Assembly: GCF_003583765.1 (NCBI RefSeq)
Contig: NZ_QXQA01000016.1
Coordinates: forward strand, 87,504 to 151,503
Direction: 5' to 3'
From: Paenibacillus nanensis
GTDB taxonomy: Bacteria; Bacillota; Bacilli; Paenibacillales; Paenibacillaceae
Length of the DNA stretch: 64,000 bases
Each line of letters opens with the position of its first letter. Within the stretch, counting starts at the first letter, position 1. Positions 50,554 to 59,040 of this stretch are shown piece by piece. The notes under the pieces are model-generated. The model saw only the letters and a program-made list of their open reading frames with translations, made no database searches and was not told where the DNA came from. The translations under genes were made by a program, and so were the position numbers.

Positions 50554-51108
50554 ATGAATAAGATGCAGACGTCGCGATTAACCCTGCGGCTCCTTAAGCC
50601 GGGGGATGCGGAGGCGATGGAAACCCTGCTGCAGGAGAAGGATATTGCGAGCACGACGCTCGGCATCCCGCACCCTTACCCTTCTGGGGCGGCCGCTTCT
50701 TTTATCCAACTAAGGCAAGATGCGGCGGCAAAGGGTGACGGGTATTCGTTTGCTGTCCTCGACTCGGCATCGAGCGCTTTCATGGGCGTTATCGGCCTGC
50801 ACATTAATAAGAACCATAACCATGCGGAGCTGGGCTATTGGATCGGCAAGCCCTACTGGGGTTATGGCTATTGTACGGAAGCCGTGAAGGGAGTCATGGA
50901 TTTCGCTTTTCGCGAGCTGAAGCTCAACCGCTTATATGCAGCCGCGCTTACCCGGAACCCGGCATCCTATAAGGTCATGGAGAAGTCGGGCATGAAGCAT
51001 GAAGGCGTGTTCCGCCAGCATCTGTTGAAATGGGAGGTTTACGAGGATGTGACGCATTACGGTCTACTGCGGTCGGAGTACGAGCAGATCGACCGATTGC
51101 GGCAATAA
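50554..51108 (+). CDS. GNAT family N-acetyltransferase (RimJ/RimL-like)
   Basis: A 184-residue acetyltransferase with the RimJ/RimL opening (TSRLTLRLLKPGDAEAMETLL), the acetyl-CoA loop (YWIGKPYWGYGYCTEAVKGVMDFAF) and the tail (EKSGMKHEGVFRQHLLK). Protein N-termini or small amines are possible targets. The ATG at 50554 has AAGGAGG in front at 7 nt; the upstream extension overlaps the stem-loop and is rejected. Confidence 0.87.
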   Translation: MNKMQTSRLTLRLLKPGDAEAMETLLQEKDIASTTLGIPHPYPSGAAASFIQLRQDAAAKGDGYSFAVLDSASSAFMGVIGLHINKNHNHAELGYWIGKPYWGYGYCTEAVKGVMDFAFRELKLNRLYAAALTRNPASYKVMEKSGMKHEGVFRQHLLKWEVYEDVTHYGLLRSEYEQIDRLRQ

Positions 51109-51132
51109 TAGGTAGGGGACAGGTGGATACCG

Positions 51133-51648
51133 GTGGTAGTTACAACAAAAAAAGCATGGTGGATGAACCTTTTGTTATCTTTGCTTTACGCGCTCCCTCT
51201 ATACGGAGCATTATATGCAGCGGTGTATGTGTTATTTTTGCTTTTCTTCCTGCTTCTGCTGTTAGTCGGAGGGAATATATTTCCGCTAGTAGCCTCTCAA
51301 ACCAACGAGCTCATTGGCTTGAACTCCGTATCGGGATGGATCGTATTGCTCGTTATTTGGGCGGTTTGGTATCTCATTCTGGAATTTGTGCTCGTCAAAA
51401 AATATACGTTTACTCCGCAGGGAGTGAAGTATAGGTCTAATCTTATCCATTACGCGGACATAGCCCATGTTATCCTCTACGGCGATCGTATTGTTATCGC
51501 AACCATAATGGGAACGGAGCTTATTATCAAAAATTATAAGAGCGAACAGACGGTGATGCATCCGATTCGAGAAGGGCTGACGTCGTTAGGATTTACGGGG
51601 AAAATGTGGAGACATGAGCCTTCGAGCAACCGGTATCTGGAATACTAA
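51133..51648 (+). CDS. putative membrane protein with PH-like C-terminal domain
   Basis: A 171-residue protein with two hydrophobic segments (about 10-45 and 65-95) and a beta-rich C-terminal half (KKYTFTPQGVKYRSNLIHYADIAHVILYGDRIVI) that resembles bacterial PH-like domains. No catalytic motif was seen. The start is GTG at 51133 behind AGGTGG. It is 24 nt downstream of the GNAT gene and possibly co-transcribed. Confidence 0.68.
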   Translation: MVVTTKKAWWMNLLLSLLYALPLYGALYAAVYVLFLLFFLLLLLVGGNIFPLVASQTNELIGLNSVSGWIVLLVIWAVWYLILEFVLVKKYTFTPQGVKYRSNLIHYADIAHVILYGDRIVIATIMGTELIIKNYKSEQTVMHPIREGLTSLGFTGKMWRHEPSSNRYLEY

Positions 51649-51659
51649 AGGTTGTGCCA

Positions 51660-51697
51660 AAGCCGAGAGCCCGCGATTATCGCGGGCTCTCGGCTTA
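51660..51697. terminator. strong inverted repeat between convergent genes
   Basis: AAGCCGAGAGCCCGCG pairs perfectly with CGCGGGCTCTCGGCTT. It lacks a long T-tract on either side but ends both the plus-strand membrane-protein gene and the minus-strand GH43 gene. Confidence 0.75.
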
Positions 51698-51705
51698 TTC
51701 CGGCC

Positions 51706-53154
51706 TTAGCTGGTCGTGGCGAAAGAAAAATGCTGATCCGTGCCGCCGTCGTCCGTCATCTGAATCGCATCGGCGCCACTCATTGTAGAGCCGTCCGTGA
51801 TGGTGATGACTTTGCGGCTTTTAACGTTCATGATTTTGAAATAGCCGTCTCCGGTGCCTAATAAGCGGAACAGCTGGTTCAGCCCGCCATTATCGGTATA
51901 TTGGGTCACATGCGTGCCGTCCGCGGTTGAAGAGCTCGGAATATCGAGCACCTTGCCGCTGTTCCGGTTTTTAATTTTGTAATAGCGGCCGCCTACATCG
52001 GTGAACTGCCAATGCTGACTCGTCCAGCCGCCGTCAGAATATTGCTCGATCACCGCGCTGTTGTCAACAGAACCGTTCGTTACGCCTAGGATGAGATTGC
52101 TGTTGCGGTTTTTGATTTTATACCAGGAGGAGGTGTTTACAGGCGGGTTGTTTGTACCGGATATCGTGCCTGCCGCGGCGTCGATCGTAATCTGGTCGTA
52201 CCAGCTTAGCGACATCGAGGTTGCAGACGGGAATGAAATCGGCAGCCACACATATTCGGACGTGTTGACCGGTCCGCCCCATGCGCCGGCCCAGCGGTCT
52301 CCCATATAGAGATAGGAAGTGCCGGATGTGCCTTGGACCGGAAGGACGTAGGTCGACTGGGACTGGAAGGTGTTGGCGTTACCGACATTGGAGAGCGAGC
52401 TCCAAGGACCGGCGATGCTGGACGCCGTCGCATATTTGGCCTGGTTCGGATTCCAGCCCGTTGCGCCTGATGTTAGGAGGAAGTACGTGCTGCCGCGTTT
52501 GAAGATAGCAGGCGCCTCTCGATATTGGTTATCCCATAGGGTCGTCACGAGCGATTCGACGCTCAGGAAATCCGGCGATAGGCGATAAATATTCAGGTCG
52601 GCGTTCACTTGCGTAGCGGAGATAAGGTAGGCGGTGCCGTTATCGTTGTAGACGGTCAAGTCTCGGGAATCGTAGTCGAGCGGCCGGAAGCTGCCGTGGT
52701 AGGTGTAGGGACCTTCGATGTTGGAGGCGGATGCGACGGCTACGCGGGCTTCGCCATAGTCGGAGCCGTTCTCTTTGTGCATCCACATGACGTATTTGCC
52801 GGTAGAGGCGTTGTAGAGAACCTTGGGCCGTTCAATGTTGGCTGCGGCAAGCTCGGGATGGGAGGTTTTGCTGAGGACATGCGCCCGGAACTGCCAATTT
52901 TTCAGATCGGTGGAGCGGTAGACGGAGACATAGTTCGTGCCGTCCCGGTTCTCCCCGAACCAGTAATAATAGCTGCCCGACTTCAACATGCCGCCGCCGT
53001 GCGCTTGAATCGGATTGCCGCTCGTGTCCTTGAATTGAAGGCCGTTGTCGATCGTGACGGGCGCAGCCGTAGCAGAGGGTATAACGAAGACGCCGCCGCA
53101 CAAGCTGATCAGCAGAAGATAAACGAAAAAAAAGCGAACCTTACGATGCATCAT
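51706..53154 (-). CDS. secreted GH43 glycosidase with ricin-B-type module
   Basis: A 482-residue exported enzyme. A signal peptide (about residues 1-30, ending TAAP) is followed by a GH43 five-bladed propeller whose opening IQAHGGGMLKSGSYYYWFGE resembles exo-beta-1,3-galactanases (GH43 subfamily 24). A C-terminal ricin-B/CBM13 module has three internal repeats ending in QHWQF, NQLFRL and DQHFSF. Arabinogalactan side chains are plausible substrates. The ATG at 53154 (or 53151) lies behind AAAGGAGG; the longer start is rejected. Confidence 0.86.
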   Translation of the reverse strand: MMHRKVRFFFVYLLLISLCGGVFVIPSATAAPVTIDNGLQFKDTSGNPIQAHGGGMLKSGSYYYWFGENRDGTNYVSVYRSTDLKNWQFRAHVLSKTSHPELAAANIERPKVLYNASTGKYVMWMHKENGSDYGEARVAVASASNIEGPYTYHGSFRPLDYDSRDLTVYNDNGTAYLISATQVNADLNIYRLSPDFLSVESLVTTLWDNQYREAPAIFKRGSTYFLLTSGATGWNPNQAKYATASSIAGPWSSLSNVGNANTFQSQSTYVLPVQGTSGTSYLYMGDRWAGAWGGPVNTSEYVWLPISFPSATSMSLSWYDQITIDAAAGTISGTNNPPVNTSSWYKIKNRNSNLILGVTNGSVDNSAVIEQYSDGGWTSQHWQFTDVGGRYYKIKNRNSGKVLDIPSSSTADGTHVTQYTDNGGLNQLFRLLGTGDGYFKIMNVKSRKVITITDGSTMSGADAIQMTDDGGTDQHFSFATTS

Positions 53155-53196
53155 TAATTCCTCCTTTGAAATGGGGATCATCATGCGAATCGTCTT

Positions 53197-53213
53197 TCGG
53201 AAGCGCTTCCAAA
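53197..53213. promoter_or_regulatory. cre-like palindrome upstream of the GH43 gene
   Basis: GGAAGCGCTTCC at 53199-53210 is a perfect 12-bp palindrome. Read on the minus strand with flanks (TTGGAAGCGCTTCCG) it matches the CcpA cre consensus at all but the last position. It is 43 nt upstream of the GH43 start, consistent with carbon-catabolite repression. Confidence 0.6.
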
Positions 53214-53341
53214 TCTATTTTTGCACATCTGAGAGAAAAATACATCTCAATATTTTTACTAGTTTGTGTAAAAATAATAGCATCGTTGGAAGAGGGGGCG
53301 CTTAGAACAATTTTCCACTGAGAATTAATGTATATTCGATG

Positions 53342-53367
53342 CAAAGCCGCGCCTCTAATGCCGATAT
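53342..53367 (+). promoter_or_regulatory. SigD-type promoter of the chemoreceptor gene
   Basis: CAAA at 53342-53345 and GCCGATAT at 53360-53367 are separated by 14 bp. This matches the SigD (flagellar sigma) consensus TAAA-N15-GCCGATAT with a perfect -10. It lies 40 nt before the chemoreceptor start. Confidence 0.75.
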
Positions 53368-53407
53368 AATCCGCAGATTACATTCCAACAGCTAGAGGGG
53401 AACTGCC

Positions 53408-55210
53408 ATGAGAACAAAATCTGCATTATGGAAAAAAGTAATGAAGCAACCGAAACCTACGATCGGCAGAAAGCTGATGGCGATGACGCTTGTCTTACTG
53501 CTTGTGCCAAGCTTGTTGATTGGAACATCCGGCTATTGGACGGCCAAGGAGCAGTTAACGGAATCGGGGAAGAGAACGTTAAAGAACAGCGTAGCCCAAA
53601 CGCTTAACATGATCTCCTCTTTGAACGAAGAAGTGGAGAAGGGCACAATGAGCCTGGAAGACGCGCAGGAGAAAGTAAAGGCCGCAATTCTAGGGCCCAA
53701 AAACGCCGAGGGAAAACGTCCGGATTATAAGAAAACAGGCATCGACATTGGAGAATACGGCTATATCTTCATTGTTGAAAAACGCGAGACGGCGGCGGGA
53801 CAGCGCATTATGGAAGTCGCGCATCCGTCCTTGGAGGGCCAGGACATCACGGAAGTGAAGTCGAGCAATGGGAAGGCCATCGGGTTTGGATTGGTTGAGC
53901 TCGCCGAGGCGGGCGGCGGTTTCTACGACTTCGATTTCAACTTGCCGAACAGCGATAAGGTCGCGCCGAAAATCACATACGTGCAGAAGGATCCGAACTG
54001 GAATTGGGTGATCTGTGCGGGCTCCTATTATATCGACTACAACAAAGGCGCCGACCTCGTGCTTCGAGAAGTCGAAATTATCGTATCGATTGCCGTGATT
54101 ATCGGCATCCTGCTCAGCTGGTTGTTCTCCAGACATATTAGCGTTCCGATCAAGCGGGTAGCGAGGCAGGCCTCGTTAATCGCTTCCGGGGATCTGAGAG
54201 AAGCGGAGATTTTAATCAAAAACAGGGATGAGATCGGTCAGCTGGCTCAGGATTTCAACGTCATGCATCAAAATCTGAAAACGATTATTCATGAAGTGTC
54301 CACCGTCTCCTCCACCGTGGCGGCTACTTCGGAGGAGCTGAGCGCAAGCGCCGACCAAACCATGCAGGCTTCCGTTACGATTGCCGGAGCCATTACCGAG
54401 GTTGCGGAAAGCGCCGATATGCAGTCGCGGCATGTCGGAAGCAGCTATGGCCAAGTAGCGAGGATGACGGAAGGGATCGGACATATTGCCGATCAAGTGC
54501 AGACCGTTGCGGGCTCCATGCTGCAGACGTCCAAGCAGTCGGAATCGGGCAGCCAGCTGATTGCAAGAACGATTGGTCAAATGAGGGAAGTAGAGCGGAA
54601 GGTGAACGCGTCCAGCGAGGTCGTCGGCACGCTGGCTTCGAAGTCGCAAGAAATTAACGTCATTATTGATTTAATCCGTCAAATATCAGGCCAGACGAAT
54701 CTGCTTGCGCTTAATGCGGCCATCGAGGCGGCGCGCGCGGGGGAGCATGGCAGAGGCTTTGCGGTCGTGGCGAGCGAGGTGCGTAAGCTGGCTGAGCAAT
54801 CGGAGCATGCCGCCGCCCAAGTCTATGCGATCATTCATGAAATGCAGCAAGGAATCGATAAGGCGATGGGAACCTCGCAAGAGGGGACAGAAGCAATGAA
54901 AGCGGGACTTTCATCCGTGGATGAGGCCGGAGCTGCCTTCGATGAAATTTTCGGCGCTATAGAGGGTGTCTCCGAGCAAGCCCGGGAGGTATCGCTCGCC
55001 GTTCAAGAGCTGACCGCGAACGCAACGAGCACTGTAGCCGCCATCGAAGGCATTAAAGCCGCCACCGAAGATATTTCCGGCAATACGCAGGGCATAGCGG
55101 CTTCAGCGGAGGAGCAGTCGGCCTCCATGGAGGAAATGTCCGCTGCTTCCTCTATGCTGGCCAACAGCGCGTACGAGCTGCAGGAGCTGGTGAGCAAGTT
55201 CAAGCTGTAA
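53408..55210 (+). CDS. methyl-accepting chemotaxis protein
   Basis: A 600-residue transmembrane chemoreceptor. Helices near residues 20-42 and 220-240 flank an extracellular single-Cache sensor (IDIGEYGYIFIVEKRE, then NWNWVICAGSYY). A HAMP domain follows (about 240-295), then a long cytoplasmic signalling domain with the hairpin tip QISGQTNLLALNAAIEAARAGEHGRGFAVVASEVRKLAEQS. Its ligand is unknown, perhaps a small organic acid or amino acid. It has its own SigD-like promoter and a terminator, so it is a single-gene unit co-regulated with motility genes. Confidence 0.94.
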   Translation: MRTKSALWKKVMKQPKPTIGRKLMAMTLVLLLVPSLLIGTSGYWTAKEQLTESGKRTLKNSVAQTLNMISSLNEEVEKGTMSLEDAQEKVKAAILGPKNAEGKRPDYKKTGIDIGEYGYIFIVEKRETAAGQRIMEVAHPSLEGQDITEVKSSNGKAIGFGLVELAEAGGGFYDFDFNLPNSDKVAPKITYVQKDPNWNWVICAGSYYIDYNKGADLVLREVEIIVSIAVIIGILLSWLFSRHISVPIKRVARQASLIASGDLREAEILIKNRDEIGQLAQDFNVMHQNLKTIIHEVSTVSSTVAATSEELSASADQTMQASVTIAGAITEVAESADMQSRHVGSSYGQVARMTEGIGHIADQVQTVAGSMLQTSKQSESGSQLIARTIGQMREVERKVNASSEVVGTLASKSQEINVIIDLIRQISGQTNLLALNAAIEAARAGEHGRGFAVVASEVRKLAEQSEHAAAQVYAIIHEMQQGIDKAMGTSQEGTEAMKAGLSSVDEAGAAFDEIFGAIEGVSEQAREVSLAVQELTANATSTVAAIEGIKAATEDISGNTQGIAASAEEQSASMEEMSAASSMLANSAYELQELVSKFKL

Positions 55211-55215
55211 CGATT

Positions 55216-55269
55216 AGAGGCTGTCCCTTAAGCAGAAAGGTCTGCTTGAGGCGACAGCCTATTTTTTGT
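55216..55269. terminator. terminator of the chemoreceptor gene
   Basis: AGGCTGTC..CTTAAGCAGA pairs with TCTGCTTGAG..GACAGCCT and is followed by ATTTTTTG. Confidence 0.85.
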
Positions 55270-55276
55270 GAACGTA

Positions 55277-55780
55277 TCAGTTTCTCTCTATCGCATAGAG
55301 GCAGGTCGGCAGATTGCGGTTTCTGCGGTTCAAGAACTGCTTCTCCAGCGTCATTCCCAGCTTTTCCGCGACTTTCCTAGAAGCTATATGGTCGACGGGC
55401 ATATTGGCGCAGATTCGTTTCAGCCCCAGCTCCTCAAAACCATGCTTCATGACAGCCTCTGCGGCTTCGAAACCGAATCCCCGATTCCAATAAGCCGAGC
55501 TGATGATGTAGCCTAAGTCATTTTCGAGTACGCCGTCAATCTCGTATTTCAGAAGGCCGGCATCGCCGACGATCTCTTGATTTTCCCGCAAAATAACAGC
55601 CATGCGGCCGTAGCCCTGGCTATAGCTCTCCATGTTTCTCGTCATCCATTGTTCGCTCTGTTCGAATGTAAAGGCTGCAGGCCAAAATTGCATCGTTACC
55701 GGATCGGATAACAACGCGTGCAGCTTTGGAAGATCGTCAGGCGTGTACCTGCGAATCAGCAGTTTGTCGGTGGCGATCAT
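55277..55780 (-). CDS. GNAT family N-acetyltransferase
   Basis: A 167-residue RimJ/RimL-type acetyltransferase (DKLLIRRYTPDDLPKLHALLSDP, GYIISSAYWNRGFGFEAAEAVMKHGF, ASRKVAEKLGMTLEKQFL). The acetyl-CoA loop is WNRGFG. It is encoded 5 nt behind the MBL gene and so co-transcribed with it. The same gene-family pairing, in opposite gene order, occurs at 42549-43836. Confidence 0.86.
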   Translation of the reverse strand: MIATDKLLIRRYTPDDLPKLHALLSDPVTMQFWPAAFTFEQSEQWMTRNMESYSQGYGRMAVILRENQEIVGDAGLLKYEIDGVLENDLGYIISSAYWNRGFGFEAAEAVMKHGFEELGLKRICANMPVDHIASRKVAEKLGMTLEKQFLNRRNRNLPTCLYAIERN

Positions 55781-55785
55781 CTTGA

Positions 55786-56538
55786 TTACGGCCTTTCTTC
55801 CATCGTTTCATAGTCACGGACAAGCTGCTGCAACGCTTTTTTTGCATCGCCCTGAAAAATACCGCCGTGGTAGCAAATAAGCCGCGAGATCTCATAATCC
55901 AGCAGTTTTTGAACGGACCGTACCGCCTCTTTCAAATCCAGACAGTACCCGGGGTTCGCAATCTCCAGTCTCCCGTCTTCGATTACGACAGCATCGGCGG
56001 CGATCAGCGTTTGCTCAGAAGGAAGATAAAGTGATATATGACCGGGCGTATGTCCCGGAGTATGAATAACCTGTACGCCGCCGCACCAAGGCAGAATGTC
56101 ATTATCGTTCAAGGTGCGGTCTACAGGAACGTGCTCGATCGATTCGAGGAAACGGATAAACTGCTCCGCGCTCGACTTCTCTTCTCCGGCCAATCGATTC
56201 AGCGTAGCCTCGGCTTGCGCCAGCCTCAACGATTTTTTTGTTCCCTCTATATACGGGGCTTCCGATTCGAAGGCGTAAATTTCTAAGTGAGGATACTTTC
56301 GTTTTAAAGCGGCGGCGGAACCGGTATGATCCATATCATCATGCGTCAATATGATCTTTGTAACGGTTTCCAGCTGAATCGAATGGCGAAGAGCGGCATT
56401 CTCAAGCAAAGGCAAGAAGTCAGGGTATCCGCAGTCGATAAGAATGACATCGGATTCGTCTTGCAGGATGACAGGCCAGATCGATTGTTTAAGGCCATTA
56501 AATTCAAATTCAATTTCTAGCGGATAATACGCGGTCAT
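55786..56538 (-). CDS. MBL-fold metallo-hydrolase
   Basis: A 250-residue metallo-beta-lactamase-fold protein related to the one at 42549. The metal motif is THDDMDHTGS, again with Asp in place of the second His, followed by HTPGHTPGHISLYLPS, AADAVV and CYHGG. The ATG at 56538 has TGGGAGAGA in front; a further upstream start would add 48 unconvincing residues. The function is unknown. Confidence 0.85.
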   Translation of the reverse strand: MTAYYPLEIEFEFNGLKQSIWPVILQDESDVILIDCGYPDFLPLLENAALRHSIQLETVTKIILTHDDMDHTGSAAALKRKYPHLEIYAFESEAPYIEGTKKSLRLAQAEATLNRLAGEEKSSAEQFIRFLESIEHVPVDRTLNDNDILPWCGGVQVIHTPGHTPGHISLYLPSEQTLIAADAVVIEDGRLEIANPGYCLDLKEAVRSVQKLLDYEISRLICYHGGIFQGDAKKALQQLVRDYETMEERP

Positions 56539-56651
56539 CTGTGTTCTCTCCCAACTATGGCAATATCTCTTAATCGGACGATGTTCACGGTCAAAATGTT
56601 CCACACACGTGTTATAATAGATTGAATAGGTGAACGAAGGAGCGACCGTCC

Positions 56652-56888
56652 ATGAATTCGATTTGGGAACTATTGATTCCATTATTCATCATAGCTTTTT
56701 CTTGCTCCATTATGGCCGCAAGGCGGGGGCGGAGTCCATTGATGTGGTTTTTGCTCGGACTTGTCTTTCATGTGATCGCAATGGCGATCATAGGAGGAAC
56801 GCCGTTCTCCGACGGCTCAAGACGCGATTACTTCGGCGCGAAGAAGGGCGCGGCTCCGGCTTCCGGCACAACGTTGGATGAGTCGTAG
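56652..56888 (+). CDS. small membrane protein
   Basis: A 78-residue protein with two closely spaced hydrophobic segments (LLIPLFIIAFSCSIMAA and LMWFLLGLVFHVIAMAIIGG) and a polar tail. It matches no family that I can name with confidence. GAAGGAGCGACC precedes the ATG and a TATAAT lies about 40 nt upstream. It is divergent from the MBL gene. Confidence 0.65.
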   Translation: MNSIWELLIPLFIIAFSCSIMAARRGRSPLMWFLLGLVFHVIAMAIIGGTPFSDGSRRDYFGAKKGAAPASGTTLDES

Positions 56889-56919
56889 GCCAGTAAGCGG
56901 AGAATGCATGAACGAAAAA

Positions 56920-56965
56920 ACAGCTGTTGCCTCTTTGCGGTAAGAGGCGACAAGCTGTTTTTTTG
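56920..56965 (+). terminator. terminator of the small membrane protein gene
   Basis: ACAGCT.TTGCCTCTT pairs with AAGAGGCGACAAGCTGT and is followed by seven T residues. Confidence 0.85.
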
Positions 56966-57025
56966 TGCGGAAATGGAAGGGGACTGGGCCTATTCCTAGT
57001 CATGTGCGATGCAGGAGGCCTTCCG

Positions 57026-57880
57026 TTATGCCAGCGTCCGGACGAAGTCGATCTCCGCCTGGTGGGAGGATTGCGCGGGAACCGGCGTCTCCAGCACCAC
57101 CGGGATATGCGCGATTTCCGGGGCGCTCAGCGCCTCGGCGAGCGAGGCTTTGCCGATGGCGCCTTCGCCGATGTTAGCGTGACGGTCCCTTCGGGAGCCC
57201 GACGGATAGACGGAGTCGTTCAAATGCAGCGCCATCAGATGCTGCCAGTAACCAAGCTTCGCGCCGGCCTCGTACAGCTCCTTCCAATTGGCGCCGGTCC
57301 ATGTGCCGCTGGCGAAGAAATGGCAGGTATCGAGGCAGAAGCCGATTTTTTCCGGGTAAGCGGACAGCTGCCGGATCGTGACAAGCTCCTCCAGCGTCGC
57401 GCCGATTTTTGCTCCTTCTCCGGCTTGATTCTCGATCAGCAGCTTCGCCCTGCCCTGCCAATCCTGTAATGTCTCGTTGAGGGCGGCAATAATAATTTTG
57501 TAGCCTTCCAGCGGGTCGGTGCCGCTTTTCCACTTCCCGAAATGAACGACGACGCCGTCCGAACCGCACGCTTCCGCGATCTCGAGATCGTTGCGGAGCG
57601 ACTGGATCGTCGGCTCCCGCAGCGCGCCCTCAGCCGCCAGATTGGTCGCGTACGTCGTGTGCGCGATGCTGCGGATGCCGTGCTCCCGGCAAATCGCGGC
57701 GCACTCCGCGGCATCGGAAGCGCTGAACGCCTTGACGGCGAGTCCTCTAGGGTTCTTGGGGAAGTACTGGAACGCCGTGGCGCCTATCGCCGCCGCTGTC
57801 TGCGCCGCGCCGGAGTAGCCTCGCTTAATGCTGATATGACAGCCTACGTGCTTCAGCCTTGTTGCCGCCATCGCGTCCAT
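57026..57880 (-). CDS. nfo: deoxyribonuclease IV (AP endonuclease Nfo)
   Basis: A 284-residue enzyme of the Nfo family, which cuts DNA at abasic sites using three zinc ions. The family features are HVGCHISIKRGY at the N-terminus, HTTYATNLAA, LLIENQAGEG, GFCLDTCHFFASG and HLNDSVYPSGSRRDRHANIGEGAIG, carrying the metal-binding His, Asp and Glu residues. The ATG at 57880 lies behind GAGGAG and overlaps the end of the fpg gene by 56 bp. The pairing fits base-excision repair, where a glycosylase makes the site this enzyme cuts. Confidence 0.9.
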   Translation of the reverse strand: MDAMAATRLKHVGCHISIKRGYSGAAQTAAAIGATAFQYFPKNPRGLAVKAFSASDAAECAAICREHGIRSIAHTTYATNLAAEGALREPTIQSLRNDLEIAEACGSDGVVVHFGKWKSGTDPLEGYKIIIAALNETLQDWQGRAKLLIENQAGEGAKIGATLEELVTIRQLSAYPEKIGFCLDTCHFFASGTWTGANWKELYEAGAKLGYWQHLMALHLNDSVYPSGSRRDRHANIGEGAIGKASLAEALSAPEIAHIPVVLETPVPAQSSHQAEIDFVRTLA

Positions 57881-58706
57881 CGCGTTCTCCTCCTTGGCGC
57901 TGACATCGTTCGCAGAAAAATACTTTGCGCCCATTGCTTTCCGTTTTCGTAATCGGCGTCCCGCAGCGGAAGCAGGGCTCGCCGCCGCGGTCGTACACCT
58001 TGCATCGGTCGTTATACCCGCCGGTTAGCGCATCGCCCGCATAGAGCGGCGTCTCCATGTATCCGCCGTACCGGATCGCCTCCGCCAGCGTCGAATGCAT
58101 GGCGCCGAACAGCGCATGCAGCTCGCTGTCGGGGATGTCGCCGAGCTTACGAAGGGGATGGATCGCGGCGGCGAAGCACATCTCGTCGGCGTAGCAGTTG
58201 CCGATGCCGGCGATGACGTTTTGATCCGTAAGCGCGAACTTTAGCGCGCGCCGCGACTTGCGCAGCCGGGCGATGAAATCGTTCGGCCCGAACTGCGGAT
58301 CGAGCGGGTCAGGCCCAAGCTTGCCAAGCTTCTCCTCGAGCTCGGACGGGGCGTAAATATGCAGATAGCCGAGTCGCAATCCGTGGAAATAAAGGCTGCG
58401 GCCGTTCTCGAAGGAGAGTGTGACCTGCGCCGTTCGCTCCGGCGCTTCCTCCGGCGTCCCGTAAAACATCGAGCCGCCGAGCATGAGATGCAGCGCCAGC
58501 GAGTCCCCGCTGTCCAAGCGGAAGAGCAGCATTTTCGCGCGGCGGTCGACCCGCACGAGTCTGCGCCCAGCGACTCGAGCTTTGAACGCATCGACCGGCA
58601 CATTGACCGTTTTTTCGCGCGTTACCTCAACGCTGCGGACGATTTTTCCCGCGATTCGCTCGTTCAGCAGATTTTTATAGGTCTCCATTTCAGGCAGTTC
58701 AGGCAT
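57825..58706 (-). CDS. mutM: formamidopyrimidine-DNA glycosylase (Fpg/MutM)
   Basis: A 293-residue DNA glycosylase that removes oxidised purines such as 8-oxoguanine. The mature N-terminus PELPEMET carries the catalytic proline, the AGIGNCYADE helix is present, and a C-terminal zinc finger has CFRCG and CERCQ. The ATG at 58706 is preferred to a TTG at 58709 because proline must follow the first methionine. A C-terminal tail of about 20 Arg/Gly/Ala-rich residues is unusual and overlaps nfo. Confidence 0.93.
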   Translation of the reverse strand: MPELPEMETYKNLLNERIAGKIVRSVEVTREKTVNVPVDAFKARVAGRRLVRVDRRAKMLLFRLDSGDSLALHLMLGGSMFYGTPEEAPERTAQVTLSFENGRSLYFHGLRLGYLHIYAPSELEEKLGKLGPDPLDPQFGPNDFIARLRKSRRALKFALTDQNVIAGIGNCYADEMCFAAAIHPLRKLGDIPDSELHALFGAMHSTLAEAIRYGGYMETPLYAGDALTGGYNDRCKVYDRGGEPCFRCGTPITKTESNGRKVFFCERCQRQGGERDGRDGGNKAEARRLSYQH

Positions 58707-58764
58707 CAAATGCCCTCCCTTAAGTTACATTCTATTGGATTAGATTGCCTATGGAGGTGGCGTT

Positions 58765-59040
58765 TTATGCTTGGCGTTCCTGATGCTTCCTGCTTGCGCT
58801 TACGATTTTCCCGCTGCGCAGCTTGCGGTGGTCGATTGGCTTCCCGTCAATCGTGACGGCGGGAATGGATAAAACGCCATAAGACGCCGCCTTTTCAAGG
58901 ACATCGCTTCCGGAGGCGCCCGCGTCGTAGATCGTCACAACGCATTTCGGGCATGCGTTTTCCTTCACCATTTTTACGAGCTCTTTTCCATTCGCCGAGC
59001 CGTCTACAAAAACTTCGATTTGTTTTCCCATACCGCTCAT
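58765..59040 (-). CDS. thioredoxin/glutaredoxin-like protein with CPKC motif
   Basis: A 91-residue protein with a thioredoxin-like fold signature: IEVFVDGSANGKELVKMVKENACPKC followed by a beta-alpha-beta part and GVLSIPAVTIDGKP, with the cis-proline. The CPKC pair near residue 30 could be redox active or bind metal. Its ATG overlaps the stop of the MerR gene (ATGA), so expression is coupled and it is probably a target of that regulator. Confidence 0.75.
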   Translation of the reverse strand: MSGMGKQIEVFVDGSANGKELVKMVKENACPKCVVTIYDAGASGSDVLEKAASYGVLSIPAVTIDGKPIDHRKLRSGKIVSASRKHQERQA

